Shown: positions 53,146 through 62,790 of the stretch, piece by piece
Layout: the number at the start of each line of letters is the position of its first letter
Position numbering within the stretch: the first letter of the stretch is position 1
DNA from: Saprospiraceae bacterium
GTDB lineage: Bacteria > Bacteroidota > Bacteroidia > Chitinophagales > Saprospiraceae
Length of the DNA stretch: 64,000 bases
Direction of reading: 5' to 3'
Assembly: GCA_016708265.1 (NCBI GenBank)
Contig: JADJGA010000012.1
Coordinates: 1,151,001-1,215,000 of the forward strand
Position numbers and translations under genes: made by a program
Notes under the pieces: generated by a model
The model's input: only the letters and a program-made list of their open reading frames with translations
Databases searched by the model: none
What the model was told of the DNA's origin: nothing

Positions 53146-56100
53146 TTACTCCCCCTTAATTATGCGGATCTCATCCTCCGTCAAATCGTATAGCTTATAT
53201 ACCAGTTCATTGATCTTGTCTTCGTAGTAGTCGATCCTGCGCTTTATTTGATCCTTTTGTGTCTGTAAAGGTGTACCTTGCAAATCTTTGTTGAGTTGAA
53301 GAAGCTGATCAACAATTGAGATTATTTGGTTGTGGGATTCGGTTTCTTTTTTGTTAGAGAAATCGATTTGTTTAACCCTAAAACCATTAATATATTGAGT
53401 ATTGAATGTTTGATAACCACCTCTAAAGACAGTTCCTTCGCTTGAAATATGAAAATTCATTAAATTGGAATTTAATAAACCTAAAATGTATTTTTCATCG
53501 CACCTTAAATAATTATTAAAAGCAATGCTAAATACTTTAGTGGTATGATATAATTTATCTTTATCAAATGTAAAATTTGCTCCATTTGCCAAATATGGTG
53601 TCATAATCTTTTCAACTTCAAATTCTGTTAAATTCTTAGGATAGATATAGGCATAAAATTTGTCATTTTTCATTTTGCCCTTTTCCCTATTTTCCAATTC
53701 TCGTTTATTTTCCTGAATGTAATTCCATCCCAAGGGAAAATTTTCTTTAATGAAATTTTTCTCCATACATTCAGCTTTCCCGTTATAAATATTATATGGG
53801 AAAATAACGACATTTCTTGGTTTAGAAGTTTGATATCTTTTTACATCTTTTCCCATCAAGAAGGGTTTTATTAATCCTTTCTCAATTTCAATATTCCTAT
53901 TTAATGCATGGGAATAACAAACAACTGTATTTTCTTTCCATTCAATAACTTCTAAAACATATATTTTGTCAGCACTTGTTTGTAAGCCAACAAAAATTTT
54001 TCGAGTTAAATCACCTAAGTTTTGAGGGATTAGATTTAATTTTTCAATAAGTTTTTGTTTCGATTTATTTACAAAAGACCATTTTTCACTATTAATTGGT
54101 TGTTTACATAAAAATGAAATTTCAAAAGCTTTGTTGTTAGACCATTCCTCAGGATTGGTAACTTCAATATATTTAAATTCTGAATTCTGATTTTTATCTA
54201 AAAATAGTAAGCAAGTATAAGTTGTGGCTCCTTCAAATATTTGATTTGCTCCAAAATGTACAATTTTATTTATTGCTTTCTTTTTTGTAATAAATTCACG
54301 AATACCCACCCCGAAATCTGCTTGAAAAAATTTGTGAGGTTGTATAAATCCTAAAATGCCTTTTTTATTTAATAATTTGTATGCTTTTTCTATAAAAATT
54401 ACATATAAGTCGTAATTACCCTTACTTGTACTAATATAATTGCTTTTAAAATATTCAAAAATTCCTACCGAATTGCTATCCTGCATTGTTTGAATTTTCA
54501 CATACGGAGGATTCCCAATCACCGCATCAAATCCACCTTTTTTGAAAACTTCCGGAAAGGCTTTTTGCCAGTTAAAGGGTTTTATCTTTTTTTCTTCACC
54601 GAAATCAAGGATGTTGTCGTAGTAATCGGTATCTATGAGGCTGTTGCCGCTTTTTATATTATCATCGAGTGTGGGCAGCACCCGTTCATGAAACATAGTC
54701 ATCTGGTATGCTATGCTTGCCTGAGTCTCACCCTCCAGGCATTTCAGAAGCAATGACAATTTGGTCACCTCTACGGCATTCAGGTCTATATCCACCCCAT
54801 GAATGTTGTTTAGCAATATCCGTTTCTTTTCGGCTGTGGTCAGATTACCTTCGGGAGTGAGCAGATTTTTCCTGTTTGTTATATTTGGGCCGGCTGTATA
54901 GTAGTCCTTGTGCCAGTTGAGCAGATACTGGTATGCACCAAGCAGAAAACTGCCGCTACCACAGGCAGGGTCCACAATTTTTATTTCACTTACTTCTTTC
55001 GGAGTTTTATTTCCGCATAGTTTGCCTACAGTATTTTCTACTATGTAGTCCACTATATATTGCGGTGTGTAATACACTCCTCCTGCTTTGCGAACCTCCG
55101 GTTTCAGCTCAGTCACAGCTTTGCCACGGTTATTGATCGTGATGGTCTTGCCGAGGAATTGCTCGTAAGCACTGCCGAGTATTTCGACACTGAGCACAGA
55201 AAACTCATAGGGGCACTCCGGATAATACAATTGATTGATGATAGTCTTCAGGGTTTTATTGTTTAGCAGGAGGTCCTTGCTGTAAGGGTCTTTTTTGAAA
55301 TCAAACAATCCGCTGTTATATTTGGCATCAGCCTGCTGAAAAAGCTTGAACAGGTTCTGAAAAAATATACCATGAACGAGGCATTCTTTTAATGAGCCGT
55401 ATGGTTCTATGCTCCTGTCTTCGGCAATCCGGAGAAATATTATCCTGTCCAGGGTTTGCTGAACTATAAAGTTTAGTTCATCTTCATTCAGTTGTCGGTT
55501 TTCTTTTGCTATTATCTCTGCCAGCAGTGTTCTCCATTGATCCAGGGAGTTCAGGAATTCCTTGTCGACCGTTGCCGTACCCTTTTTATTGGCTGTTCCG
55601 GATATGAACCTGTCCAGATTGCCTTTCAGCACTGATTCCTTGCTGAAGGTATCCCACAGGAAATCCCATTCTTTCTCATAGTCTCCGAATGTGATATATT
55701 TCACCCTGGCAACACTCGCTTTGTCGGTAGGGTTAGGTTTCTTTGTGCAGTCGTAGATGGCAAATTCTTCGAAATCGGGAATTATGCTCAGGTTCAGTTG
55801 TGCGCTCCAACCATACCGACGTACCTGGTAGGCAGGGTATATATCGTCTTTGATCGTTACGCTTGGCTTTTTTGCTTCTACAAAAAACAATCGCTTGCCT
55901 CCTCCCAGTCGAAAAGAATAGTCAGGTGCTTTGGTAGCACTTCCTATTTTGACTTTATCTTCATGAATTACTTCCCTGTAGCTCTCACCATATGCATTTT
56001 CATTATCAATATCCCATCCAAGTGCCTTGAACATGGGGTCAATAAAATCCCTGCGGGTTTGAGTTTCGTTATATTCCGTCTTTTTGTAGGCAGGATATTG

Positions 56101-56160
56101 TTCGTTGAAGCGTTTTACAAGTTCCTGTACTTTTATTAATGCCTGTTCTTTTGTATTCAT
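53146..56160 (-). CDS. Single-chain restriction-modification enzyme (type IIG-like, Eco57I-related)
   Basis: 1004 residues. The N-terminal ~180 residues contain a PD-(D/E)xK-like nuclease site (APDYSFRLGG, LFFVEAKKP). The methylase part has motif I VDPACGSGSFLLGAY, the segment HGVDIDLNAVEV and motif IV AVIGNPPYVKIQ, which marks N6-adenine methylation. A TaqI-like specificity region fills ~650-950 (FVGLQTSADKIYVL, KPFLMGKDVKRY, CDEKYILGLLNSNLMNF). One chain therefore cuts and modifies. There is no separate partner gene. Expected role is defence against foreign DNA; the recognition site is not predictable. Confidence 0.87.
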   Translation of the reverse strand: MNTKEQALIKVQELVKRFNEQYPAYKKTEYNETQTRRDFIDPMFKALGWDIDNENAYGESYREVIHEDKVKIGSATKAPDYSFRLGGGKRLFFVEAKKPSVTIKDDIYPAYQVRRYGWSAQLNLSIIPDFEEFAIYDCTKKPNPTDKASVARVKYITFGDYEKEWDFLWDTFSKESVLKGNLDRFISGTANKKGTATVDKEFLNSLDQWRTLLAEIIAKENRQLNEDELNFIVQQTLDRIIFLRIAEDRSIEPYGSLKECLVHGIFFQNLFKLFQQADAKYNSGLFDFKKDPYSKDLLLNNKTLKTIINQLYYPECPYEFSVLSVEILGSAYEQFLGKTITINNRGKAVTELKPEVRKAGGVYYTPQYIVDYIVENTVGKLCGNKTPKEVSEIKIVDPACGSGSFLLGAYQYLLNWHKDYYTAGPNITNRKNLLTPEGNLTTAEKKRILLNNIHGVDIDLNAVEVTKLSLLLKCLEGETQASIAYQMTMFHERVLPTLDDNIKSGNSLIDTDYYDNILDFGEEKKIKPFNWQKAFPEVFKKGGFDAVIGNPPYVKIQTMQDSNSVGIFEYFKSNYISTSKGNYDLYVIFIEKAYKLLNKKGILGFIQPHKFFQADFGVGIREFITKKKAINKIVHFGANQIFEGATTYTCLLFLDKNQNSEFKYIEVTNPEEWSNNKAFEISFLCKQPINSEKWSFVNKSKQKLIEKLNLIPQNLGDLTRKIFVGLQTSADKIYVLEVIEWKENTVVCYSHALNRNIEIEKGLIKPFLMGKDVKRYQTSKPRNVVIFPYNIYNGKAECMEKNFIKENFPLGWNYIQENKRELENREKGKMKNDKFYAYIYPKNLTEFEVEKIMTPYLANGANFTFDKDKLYHTTKVFSIAFNNYLRCDEKYILGLLNSNLMNFHISSEGTVFRGGYQTFNTQYINGFRVKQIDFSNKKETESHNQIISIVDQLLQLNKDLQGTPLQTQKDQIKRRIDYYEDKINELVYKLYDLTEDEIRIIKGE

Positions 56161-57550
56161 TGTAAAAAGGAAATTTGCAACATATAAATATCAAAATTGA
56201 AAATCGGGTTTCATCTACCAGCCTTAGTTCATCCAATGCAAATTTAATGAATTGTTTTTGAATTCCTTAAATTTATGAGTGTTTATGTGTATAAAAAATT
56301 GCACAAACAGACTTTTGGTTTTCCTCATTGACTCCTCTACGAGGTAGAACCAATCCAAAAAACCTGTTTACTTTTACCTTTGACTACCTAAAGGACACCC
56401 TATCAAGTGATAATTTGCCATTCGCTAAATCAGCTAAAGATTCAAAAAATAGTTGTGACATCTAAATTTGCATATGTTCAAGGCTGGTTAACAACACAAA
56501 AAGTATTAAAATTAAATATTTTTTGTTAAAAATTTTGGATGAATAAAAATAATTGTTTAATTTTGCATTGTTGTATTAAAAAAATCTCAAAAAATTCTGA
56601 TAATTAATTGAATACAAATTGACTCGCAATTTAATTTTATATGTAAAAAAAAACAAAGAGTAATCAGGATCCCATATTTACAGATATGGGTTATTACAGG
56701 TGGTCAAATTAAAAAGGACTGCAAAAAAACGTTCCACCGCTAGAAAATATGAGAAAGTAACTGTGATATGTGTTTTGCACATTTTTCAGTTAAAAAACTA
56801 AACCAGGCTATTTGTAATTAATACAGGCTTATTTTAAAAATAAATAGGGCTGTGTGAAATACAAACAGGTTTGTATGAAACTAAAATTGCTCTGTGTAAA
56901 AAAAATACAGAACTATTTTAAAATAGACAAGTACTGTGTGAAATGCATACAGTACAATTTTAAAACAAAACAGTACTGTGTAAAAAAAATATAGAACAAT
57001 TTTAAAAAAGACATGCACTGTGTGAAATAAATATAGAACAATTTTAAAAAAGACATGCACTGTGTGAAATAAATATAGAACAATTTTAAAATAGACATGC
57101 ACTGTGTGAAATAAAAATAGAACAATTTTAAAATAGACATGCACTGTGTGAAAATAAAATAGAACAATTTTAAAAAAGACATGCACTGTGTGAAAAAATA
57201 TAGAACTTTTAAAACGCACGTGGAAAAAAAATAGTGATGTCAGGTAAAAAGACAGTGCCTGTGTAAAAGTACACAGAGCAGTCAAATAAAAAGACGGTAA
57301 CTGTGTGAAATGCAAATAGCTCTGTCAGAAATTAAATTTTTATGATTGATACCGATTTTTTGAAAGCAAAAAAAAGTATATCAACATTAAAAAAATTTGG
57401 GGATTTACTATAAACCCGGATAAGAAATATTGCAATTATGAAGGGACATCCAACTTGTCTAAAACCTTAATCGGTATAACAAGCAGGTATAAACCTGATT
57501 TTTTGCAATCGAGTGGAATTTTTATTATATAACCTAAAAATTTGTAAATT
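56161..57550. other. 1.39-kb non-coding region upstream of the duplicated-domain gene
   Basis: No credible gene. Contents: a hairpin CCCATAT-TTACAG-ATATGGG (56671-56690) with flanking GTAAT/ATTAC arms, the 42-bp periodic array (56807-57310), and a short hairpin CAGGT-ATAA-ACCTG followed by ATTTTTT (57484-57504) that could end a transcript across the array. Confidence 0.6.
56807..57310. repeat. Degenerate tandem array with 42-bp period
   Basis: The word ACTGTGTG recurs at exact 42-base steps: 56933, 56975, 57017, 57059, 57101, 57143 and 57185, preceded in register by weaker forms at 56807, 56849 and 56891. Copies 57010-57190 share GACATGCACTGTGTGAAAT and AGAACAATTTTAAAA with few differences; outer copies are decayed, and the spacing breaks near 57218. 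The plus strand has stops in every frame. Confidence 0.9.
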
Positions 57551-58281
57551 ATGACAAATTTTTCTTATGCATCCGTTTGCGGGCAGCACAGGACGTCCTG
57601 ACAGTCCTGAAACCAATGGAGGATTACATTCCTCTTCGTCAGGAAGAAAGCGTTGAGGGTATGGATACCTTCATCCAATCAGTAGTAGCTACCAATAATT
57701 CGGTGACTAATCTCACCAAGGAGAAAAAATTATTGGTCAAGGAACGCAGGGATAGTTGTTATACAGGACAAAATTCTGTAATGAATATTCTCACTGCGCT
57801 GAAAGCTAATATTAAGTACCAGTACGGAAAAAATTCCGGACAGATTGAATTGCTTGAGGAAATATCCAAAAGGATGAAATCTGTCAGAGCTGAGAAAGCC
57901 ATTACTAATGCACCACCCTCTGAGGACGGTACTGTTACTCAACAGGTAACTGAAACTCAGGTTGTAAAACAGGGTGAGAAGACTTTTGCATCATTGACAA
58001 AAAACTTCAATGATTATGTTACCACAGTTGCAGCATTTGAAGGATATCTTCCTGCAAATGAATTGCTAAAAATTGAGAAATTGAATGAATTATCAGCAAA
58101 ACTTCATTCAGTGAATAATGAGATCGCTTTAAAGTTGCTGGAACTAAGATCAATGAAGCAACAAAGAGCAGAGATGTATGATGAATTGAGAGATCGCGTA
58201 AAGCGTATCAAACTGAACATTCGGGCTAAATATGGTGCGAATTCGAGTGTTTATAAGCAAATTCGCACCAAAGTAGTGTAA
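57551..58281 (+). pseudogene. Unknown internally duplicated helical protein, frameshifted near its start
   Basis: The ATG at 57551 reads MTNFSYASVCG and then runs to a stop at 57599, while the frame open from 57577 to 58281 has no ATG until 57619. One extra base in the GGG at 57581-57583 would join them (...SVCG-AAQDVLTVLK...), so a single-base deletion is likely. The 230-residue body has two related halves: KANIKYQYGKNS (76-87, counting from the TTG at 57577) and KLNIRAKYGANS (212-223), each preceded by a YIPL/YLPA start and a long amphipathic helix. I do not recognise a family. A strong hairpin follows. Confidence 0.65.
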
Positions 58282-58300
58282 CCGGGTGAAAAATCACCTT

Positions 58301-58338
58301 GAACGTCCGGCAAGCTATCCCGAGCTTGCTGGATGTTC
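58301..58338 (+). terminator. Strong hairpin, probable terminator of the duplicated-domain gene
   Basis: GAACGTCCGGCAAGCT (58301-58316) pairs with AGCTTGCTGGATGTTC (58323-58338): 14 Watson-Crick and two G-U pairs, loop ATCCCG. Only a short T-run follows. Confidence 0.7.
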
Positions 58339-58970
58339 TTTAAAAAAATGTTTCCTTATTTTGAATTCAGGTTTGGAAATGTGAAATTACTCCACTTTTC
58401 ATAAATGCAAACATTTTGCATTGTTTTTTTTTGCACTATAACTGCAAAATTCTTGAAAAATTTGTTCAAGATGGCATCAATACAAGCAATAGGGATAAAA
58501 TAGTCGAAATTGGCTTGATAACAGATATCCAATTATCGTTGTTGAGAGGAGTTTGCAACTACTGAAGTATATTATTATTAAAGTTTTGAAAGATTCAAGA
58601 AAATGCTCGCGACTTTTGACCCCATTCAACGAAAATGAACTAATTGATTTTAGTTAAACAGATGGTTATATTCTGACATTAATATCAATTTTATCTAGAA
58701 CAAAACCATCTAATTCAAACCCCAAAGATTTGAAAGAATAGTAAAACACCACCCTATGCGGCATAAAGACATCCTAAATTAGCAATTTGCACTGTGTCCA
58801 CTATTCCCAGTAAAATGAGAATAAACCCCCCTACGACATTATACTATCAATGTTTTTATTGACGAAGGCATAACCAAACCAGGTAACCACACCCGATTTC
58901 ACAAAGACCTGCCAAACAAAAAAGATATTGATGTTAATATTTTCTGGCTCATATTATTGCATTTAACTTT
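58339..58970. other. 632-bp spacer with a short coding-like remnant
   Basis: No intact gene. From about 58840 to 58970 the plus strand reads HYTINVFIDEGITKPG, then NHTRFHKDLPNKKDIDV, with no start codon or recognised family; it may be the remnant of a broken gene. Nothing else could be supported. Confidence 0.4.
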
Positions 58971-61048
58971 TTAAATCCTTATAGCATTAAAAACCGCAAT
59001 TAAAGCAACACCCATATCTCCGAATACCGCTTCCCACATGGTAGCAATTCCAAATACTCAAGAATTATAAAAATCAGCTTTACGCCCATAGCAAAAAAGA
59101 TATTCTGCCAAACGATATTCCTTGTTTTTCGGGCAACATCAATGGCTTCAACTATTTTTGAAGGGGAATCGGTCATCAGCACAACATCGGCAGTCTCAAT
59201 TGCAGCATCAGAACCAAGCGCTCCCATGGCTATTCCTACATCAGCGCGGGCAATTACAGGAGCATCGTTTATTCCATCGCCCACAAAAGCTACTTTCCCG
59301 CCCTTATTTTCGGCTATTAATGTTTCGATGTGCTTTACTTTATCTTTGGGTAGCAGTTCATAGAAGTATTTGTCAATACCTAATTTTTTGGCAAAGGCTG
59401 CTGCTGCAAATTTGTTATCACCGGTAAGCATTACCGTTTGAATATTCTTTGTTTTTAGTTTTTCTATTGCTTCAATGGCATCATCTTTCAGGGTGTCCGA
59501 AATAATTATGTACCCTGCATAAGTATTATCAATAGCTACATGTACCACTGTTCCTTCCACGTTGCAAACCGGGTGTTCAATACTTTCTCTATGCATTAAT
59601 TTATCATTACCTGCAAGAACTGTTTTACTATCTATGACAGCTTTGATACCATGCCCTGAAATTTCTTCAACTTGTTTAATTCGTGTGATATCTGGGGCTT
59701 TTCCAAAAGCTTCTGAAATTGATTTAGCAACCAGGTGGTTTGAATTGGTTTCTGCATAAGCAGCATATTCTAAAACTTGTTCTTTAGAAAAACCGTTGGA
59801 GGTAACAATCTCAGTAACCTTAAACTCACCTTTTGTAAGCGTACCGGTTTTATCAAATACCACGGTTTTTACCTGTGTTAAAGCATCCAGAAAGTTTGAG
59901 CCTTTTACCAGTATCCCTTTTCTTGAAGCACTGCCGATACCACCAAAGTATCCTAATGGGATGCTTATAACCAATGCACAGGGACATGAAATGACCAACA
60001 CAACCAAGGCACGGTAAATCCAATCGGCAAATGTTTGTCCACTAATCAACAGTGGTGGTATAATGGCCAACAACAATGCCCCGATAACCACCACCGGCGT
60101 GTAGTATTTTGCAAAGGTGGTAATGAACTTTTCGGTTTCGGCTTTTTTAGATGATGCGTTTTCAACCAGTTCCAAAATTTTTGACACAGAGGATTCACTG
60201 AATAATTTTGTTACCTTGATTGTTAGTACTCCTGTTTGATTAATCATCCCGGATAAAACAGTATCTTTTTCCTTCACTTTCCTTGGAATACTTTCGCCGG
60301 TTAAAGCAGAAGTGTCAACAAATGAATTTCCATTAATTATTTCACCATCAAGAGGGACTTTTTCTCCGGCTTTTATAATAATTGTATCACCAACCTTCAC
60401 ACTTTCGGGTGAAACCTTAGTTGCCTCTCCATCTTCTAATAAATTAGCAAATTCTGGTTTTATTTCGAGCAACGCTTTGATGGATTTACGGGAACGGCCA
60501 ACAGCAATATCCTGAAACAATTCACCAGTTACGTAAAATAACATTACCGCCACTGCTTCGGGCATTTGGTCAATTGCAAAAGCTCCAAGTGTAGCTATGG
60601 TCATTAAAAACTGTTCGTCAAAAAACTTTCCTCTAATGATATTTTTTACAGCCGATGAAATAACTTTCCAACCCACAATCAGATAACCAGTACCGAACAC
60701 TAAATACTCCGCAATGTGAAAAGGCGTATTGTGTATCTCTTTTTCAAATATTATTCCTGTTAGCAAAAGAAGAAGACCTGAGACAGCTTTTATTATTGTC
60801 CATTTGTTTTCGGCAAGTTCGCTTGTTGAGACTATTGTTTTTTCTTTGTTGGCATCTTCAATTTCAACTTCCGGCTCAATCTCTTTTATTTTGGCTTTCA
60901 CTTTTTCCAGATTATCCGTATCAATTGTCATGGTAGAATTTGCAAAATTCACGTTTACAAATTTCACTTCATCCAATTTTGTCAGGTTGTCTTCAATCTT
61001 TGAAGCACATGAAGCACAGTCAAGATTTTTTAAGGTGTATTTTTTCAT
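58971..61048 (-). pseudogene. Heavy-metal P1B-type ATPase (ZntA/CadA-like) with a C-terminal frameshift
   Basis: N-terminal HMA domain with LDCASCASK; transmembrane CPC motif ISCPCALVIS; phosphorylation motif VFDKTGTLTKGE; TGES in ALTGESIPR; hinge VGDGINDAPV. This pattern fits Zn/Cd/Pb/Co exporters. As sequenced the frame stops at 59000 after IILEYLELLPCGKRY, but one added G near 59059 restores IILGVFGIATMWEAVFGDMG... to a stop at 58971, the expected end. The last membrane helix and its metal-site residues are thus scrambled if the break is real. It exports metal from cytoplasm to periplasm using ATP; the RND system beside it would take over. Confidence 0.85.
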
Positions 61049-61120
61049 AGTTGCGGTATTTATCGCTTTACAGACATCCTAATATTTTCGTTGTAAATTA
61101 GCTGACTGTACTGTTTTAAT

Positions 61121-61149
61121 AAAGACCGCCCTGTTGACGGGCAGTCTTT
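61121..61149 (-). terminator. Hairpin downstream of the PII-like gene
   Basis: On the minus strand AAAGACTGCCC and GGGCGGTCTTT pair with one G-U around a 7-base loop, 10 bases after the PII-like stop. The T-tract is poor, so it may attenuate rather than end transcription into the ATPase gene. Confidence 0.55.
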
Positions 61150-61158
61150 AAACTTACA

Positions 61159-61491
61159 TTAGGCTATTCCATTTTCTAAACCTGTATTCACTTTGTAAAC
61201 TTTCTCAACATCGGTTACATAAACAATCCCATCACCTGGATTACCTGTACGGCCTTTTTGTGAAATAATTTCAACAATCTTGTTAACATCAATATCGTTG
61301 CATACAATTTCAATTTTAGCAACTTTACTGTCTGTAATTGAGAAATGGGTAGAAATTGAAGGATCGTCTCCTTTAAAATGTCCTGTGCCCTCGGCCATAG
61401 AAACTGATAAATTCGGGTAACCGGCCTCCAGTAATTGATTTAAAATATCATTTACTTTGAAGGGCTTTACAAATGCTTTTATTTCTTTCAT
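61159..61491 (-). CDS. PII-superfamily protein of a metal-efflux cluster (PII-NG-like)
   Basis: 110 residues from the ATG at 61491 (MKEIKAFVKPFKVNDILNQL); an upstream in-frame codon at 61524 is less likely. The C-terminal KGRTGNPGDGIVYVTDVEKVYKV is the PII signature. The T-loop segment (GTGHFKGDDPSISTHFSIT) lacks the uridylylated Tyr51 context of GlnB/GlnK, and no glnA or amtB is near. PII-like proteins beside cation efflux genes have been described as a separate group. It lies between the RND adaptor and the P-type ATPase, so sensing of metal or nucleotide state for efflux is inferred. Confidence 0.83.
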   Translation of the reverse strand: MKEIKAFVKPFKVNDILNQLLEAGYPNLSVSMAEGTGHFKGDDPSISTHFSITDSKVAKIEIVCNDIDVNKIVEIISQKGRTGNPGDGIVYVTDVEKVYKVNTGLENGIA

Positions 61492-61514
61492 AATTATTTT
61501 TTTTATGTGTGTTA

Positions 61515-62779
61515 TCAACCGCAAGTCATTTCACCTGCGTTCTTTTTTGCTGAAAGTAACTTGTATGCCCCTTTGGTTACGATTTTGGTGTTTTGTATGT
61601 TGAAACTTGCGGGTAACAGTATTTCGGCAAAACCATCGTTGGTATCGCCTTTGGTAACTTCGATAAGGCGGTATTCTGTAAATGGTTTTCCACCTTCTTT
61701 CTTATCTTTCTCGAAAGCAAAAATGTAATATTTGTTATCGAAAGTTACCAAGGCATTGGCAGGTAAGGCAGTAACCTTTTTGTTTGTTTTGTCGATATGT
61801 GCAAGTACATACATTCCGGGTAACACATTTGGGCATGGTTGCTTAATGGTTGCATATACCTTGAAGGTTTTATCGGTGTTTATTGATTTACCTACCTGAT
61901 ATATTACAGCCTTATGTTCATGAGCATCATTGTTGATAGAGAAATGCGCAAACTGTCCGATTGAAATGGTGTTTTGCATCTTTTTCGAACAAACTCAGTT
62001 CGAGCAATAAATTATCGGTACCCACAATTTCAAACAATACATCGGTAGGCGAAACATATTTGCCCATGCTGATATTTGTCATTTTTACATAACCACTGAT
62101 AGGCGAAATAAGGGCAATGGTAGCTGATATCCTATCTTCAGTAAGTGTGGCAGGATTAACGCCTATAACCTTTAATTTTTGTCCTATACCTTTTAGTTGT
62201 GCTTTGAGGCTGCGGTATTCGGACGTGGTTTGTTGCACGTTTTTTTCGGAATACACATTGTTCTTATAAAGTTCTGCGTGGCGTTTGTATTCGGCTTCGG
62301 AAAACTCGTATTTGTACTTTATATCGAGGTAATTTTGCTGCAAGTCAACAAATTCGGTATTTTCTATAATAGCAAGCGTTTGACCTTTAGAAACGGCATT
62401 GCCAGGTAACAGGTTTGACGATTTTACAAACCCGCCCAAAGGAACGCTAACCGAAGCTGAATTTTGCGGTGCTGTGGTAACTATACCGTTGGCTTTTATT
62501 ATTCCGCTTACCTGACGCATTCTCGACTTTACCCAGTGTAATACCAGCAAGTTTAATTTGTTCTGCATTCAGTTCCACGATGTCATCGGGCAATTCTTCG
62601 TGTTCGCTTTCTTCTTCAGACTTTCCCGGTTTATGCTGTTCAGGGCTTTCCTTTTCGTTACTTTCTGCATGAGTTCCTGCCTCATGTCCGTGTTCATCGA
62701 GTTTTTTCTCGTTGCAGCCCGTGAAACTAGCTGCACTAATCATTACTAAAAGAATGATAATATATTTTATTGTTCTCAT
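61515..62779 (-). pseudogene. CusB/CzcB-like RND periplasmic adaptor, broken by two frameshifts
   Basis: The protein is spread over three frames. Part 1 (from 62779): lipobox ASFTGC, His/Glu-rich metal-binding region (HGHEAGTHAES, EEESEHEELPDD) and AEQIKLAGITLGKVE. Part 2 (to ~61980): MRQVSGIIKANG, lipoyl-like and helical-hairpin region, YVKMTNISMGKYV, LLLELSLFEKD. Part 3: MQNTISIGQFAHFSIN to the end (61515). Joining requires one base fewer near 62521 and a second shift near 61980. The adaptor links an inner-membrane RND pump to a TolC-like channel. Either a decayed gene or indel sequencing errors. Confidence 0.8.
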
Positions 62780-62790
62780 ATTTTTTATAA

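Noticed and set aside
56699..56800. Short basic peptide frame (KRTAKKRSTARKYEK) from a GTG
   Set aside because: About 33 codons with no supporting start context or conservation that I can judge.
56807..57310. Possible CRISPR array
   Set aside because: Whole 42-bp units are repeated with no unique spacers between conserved repeats, and no cas genes are nearby.
56881..57315. Overlapping minus-strand frames (144 and 89 codons) encoding 14-residue repeats across the 42-bp array
   Set aside because: The period is a multiple of three, so open frames arise in more than one register; two frames are equally open and neither has an upstream promoter or ribosome-site support.
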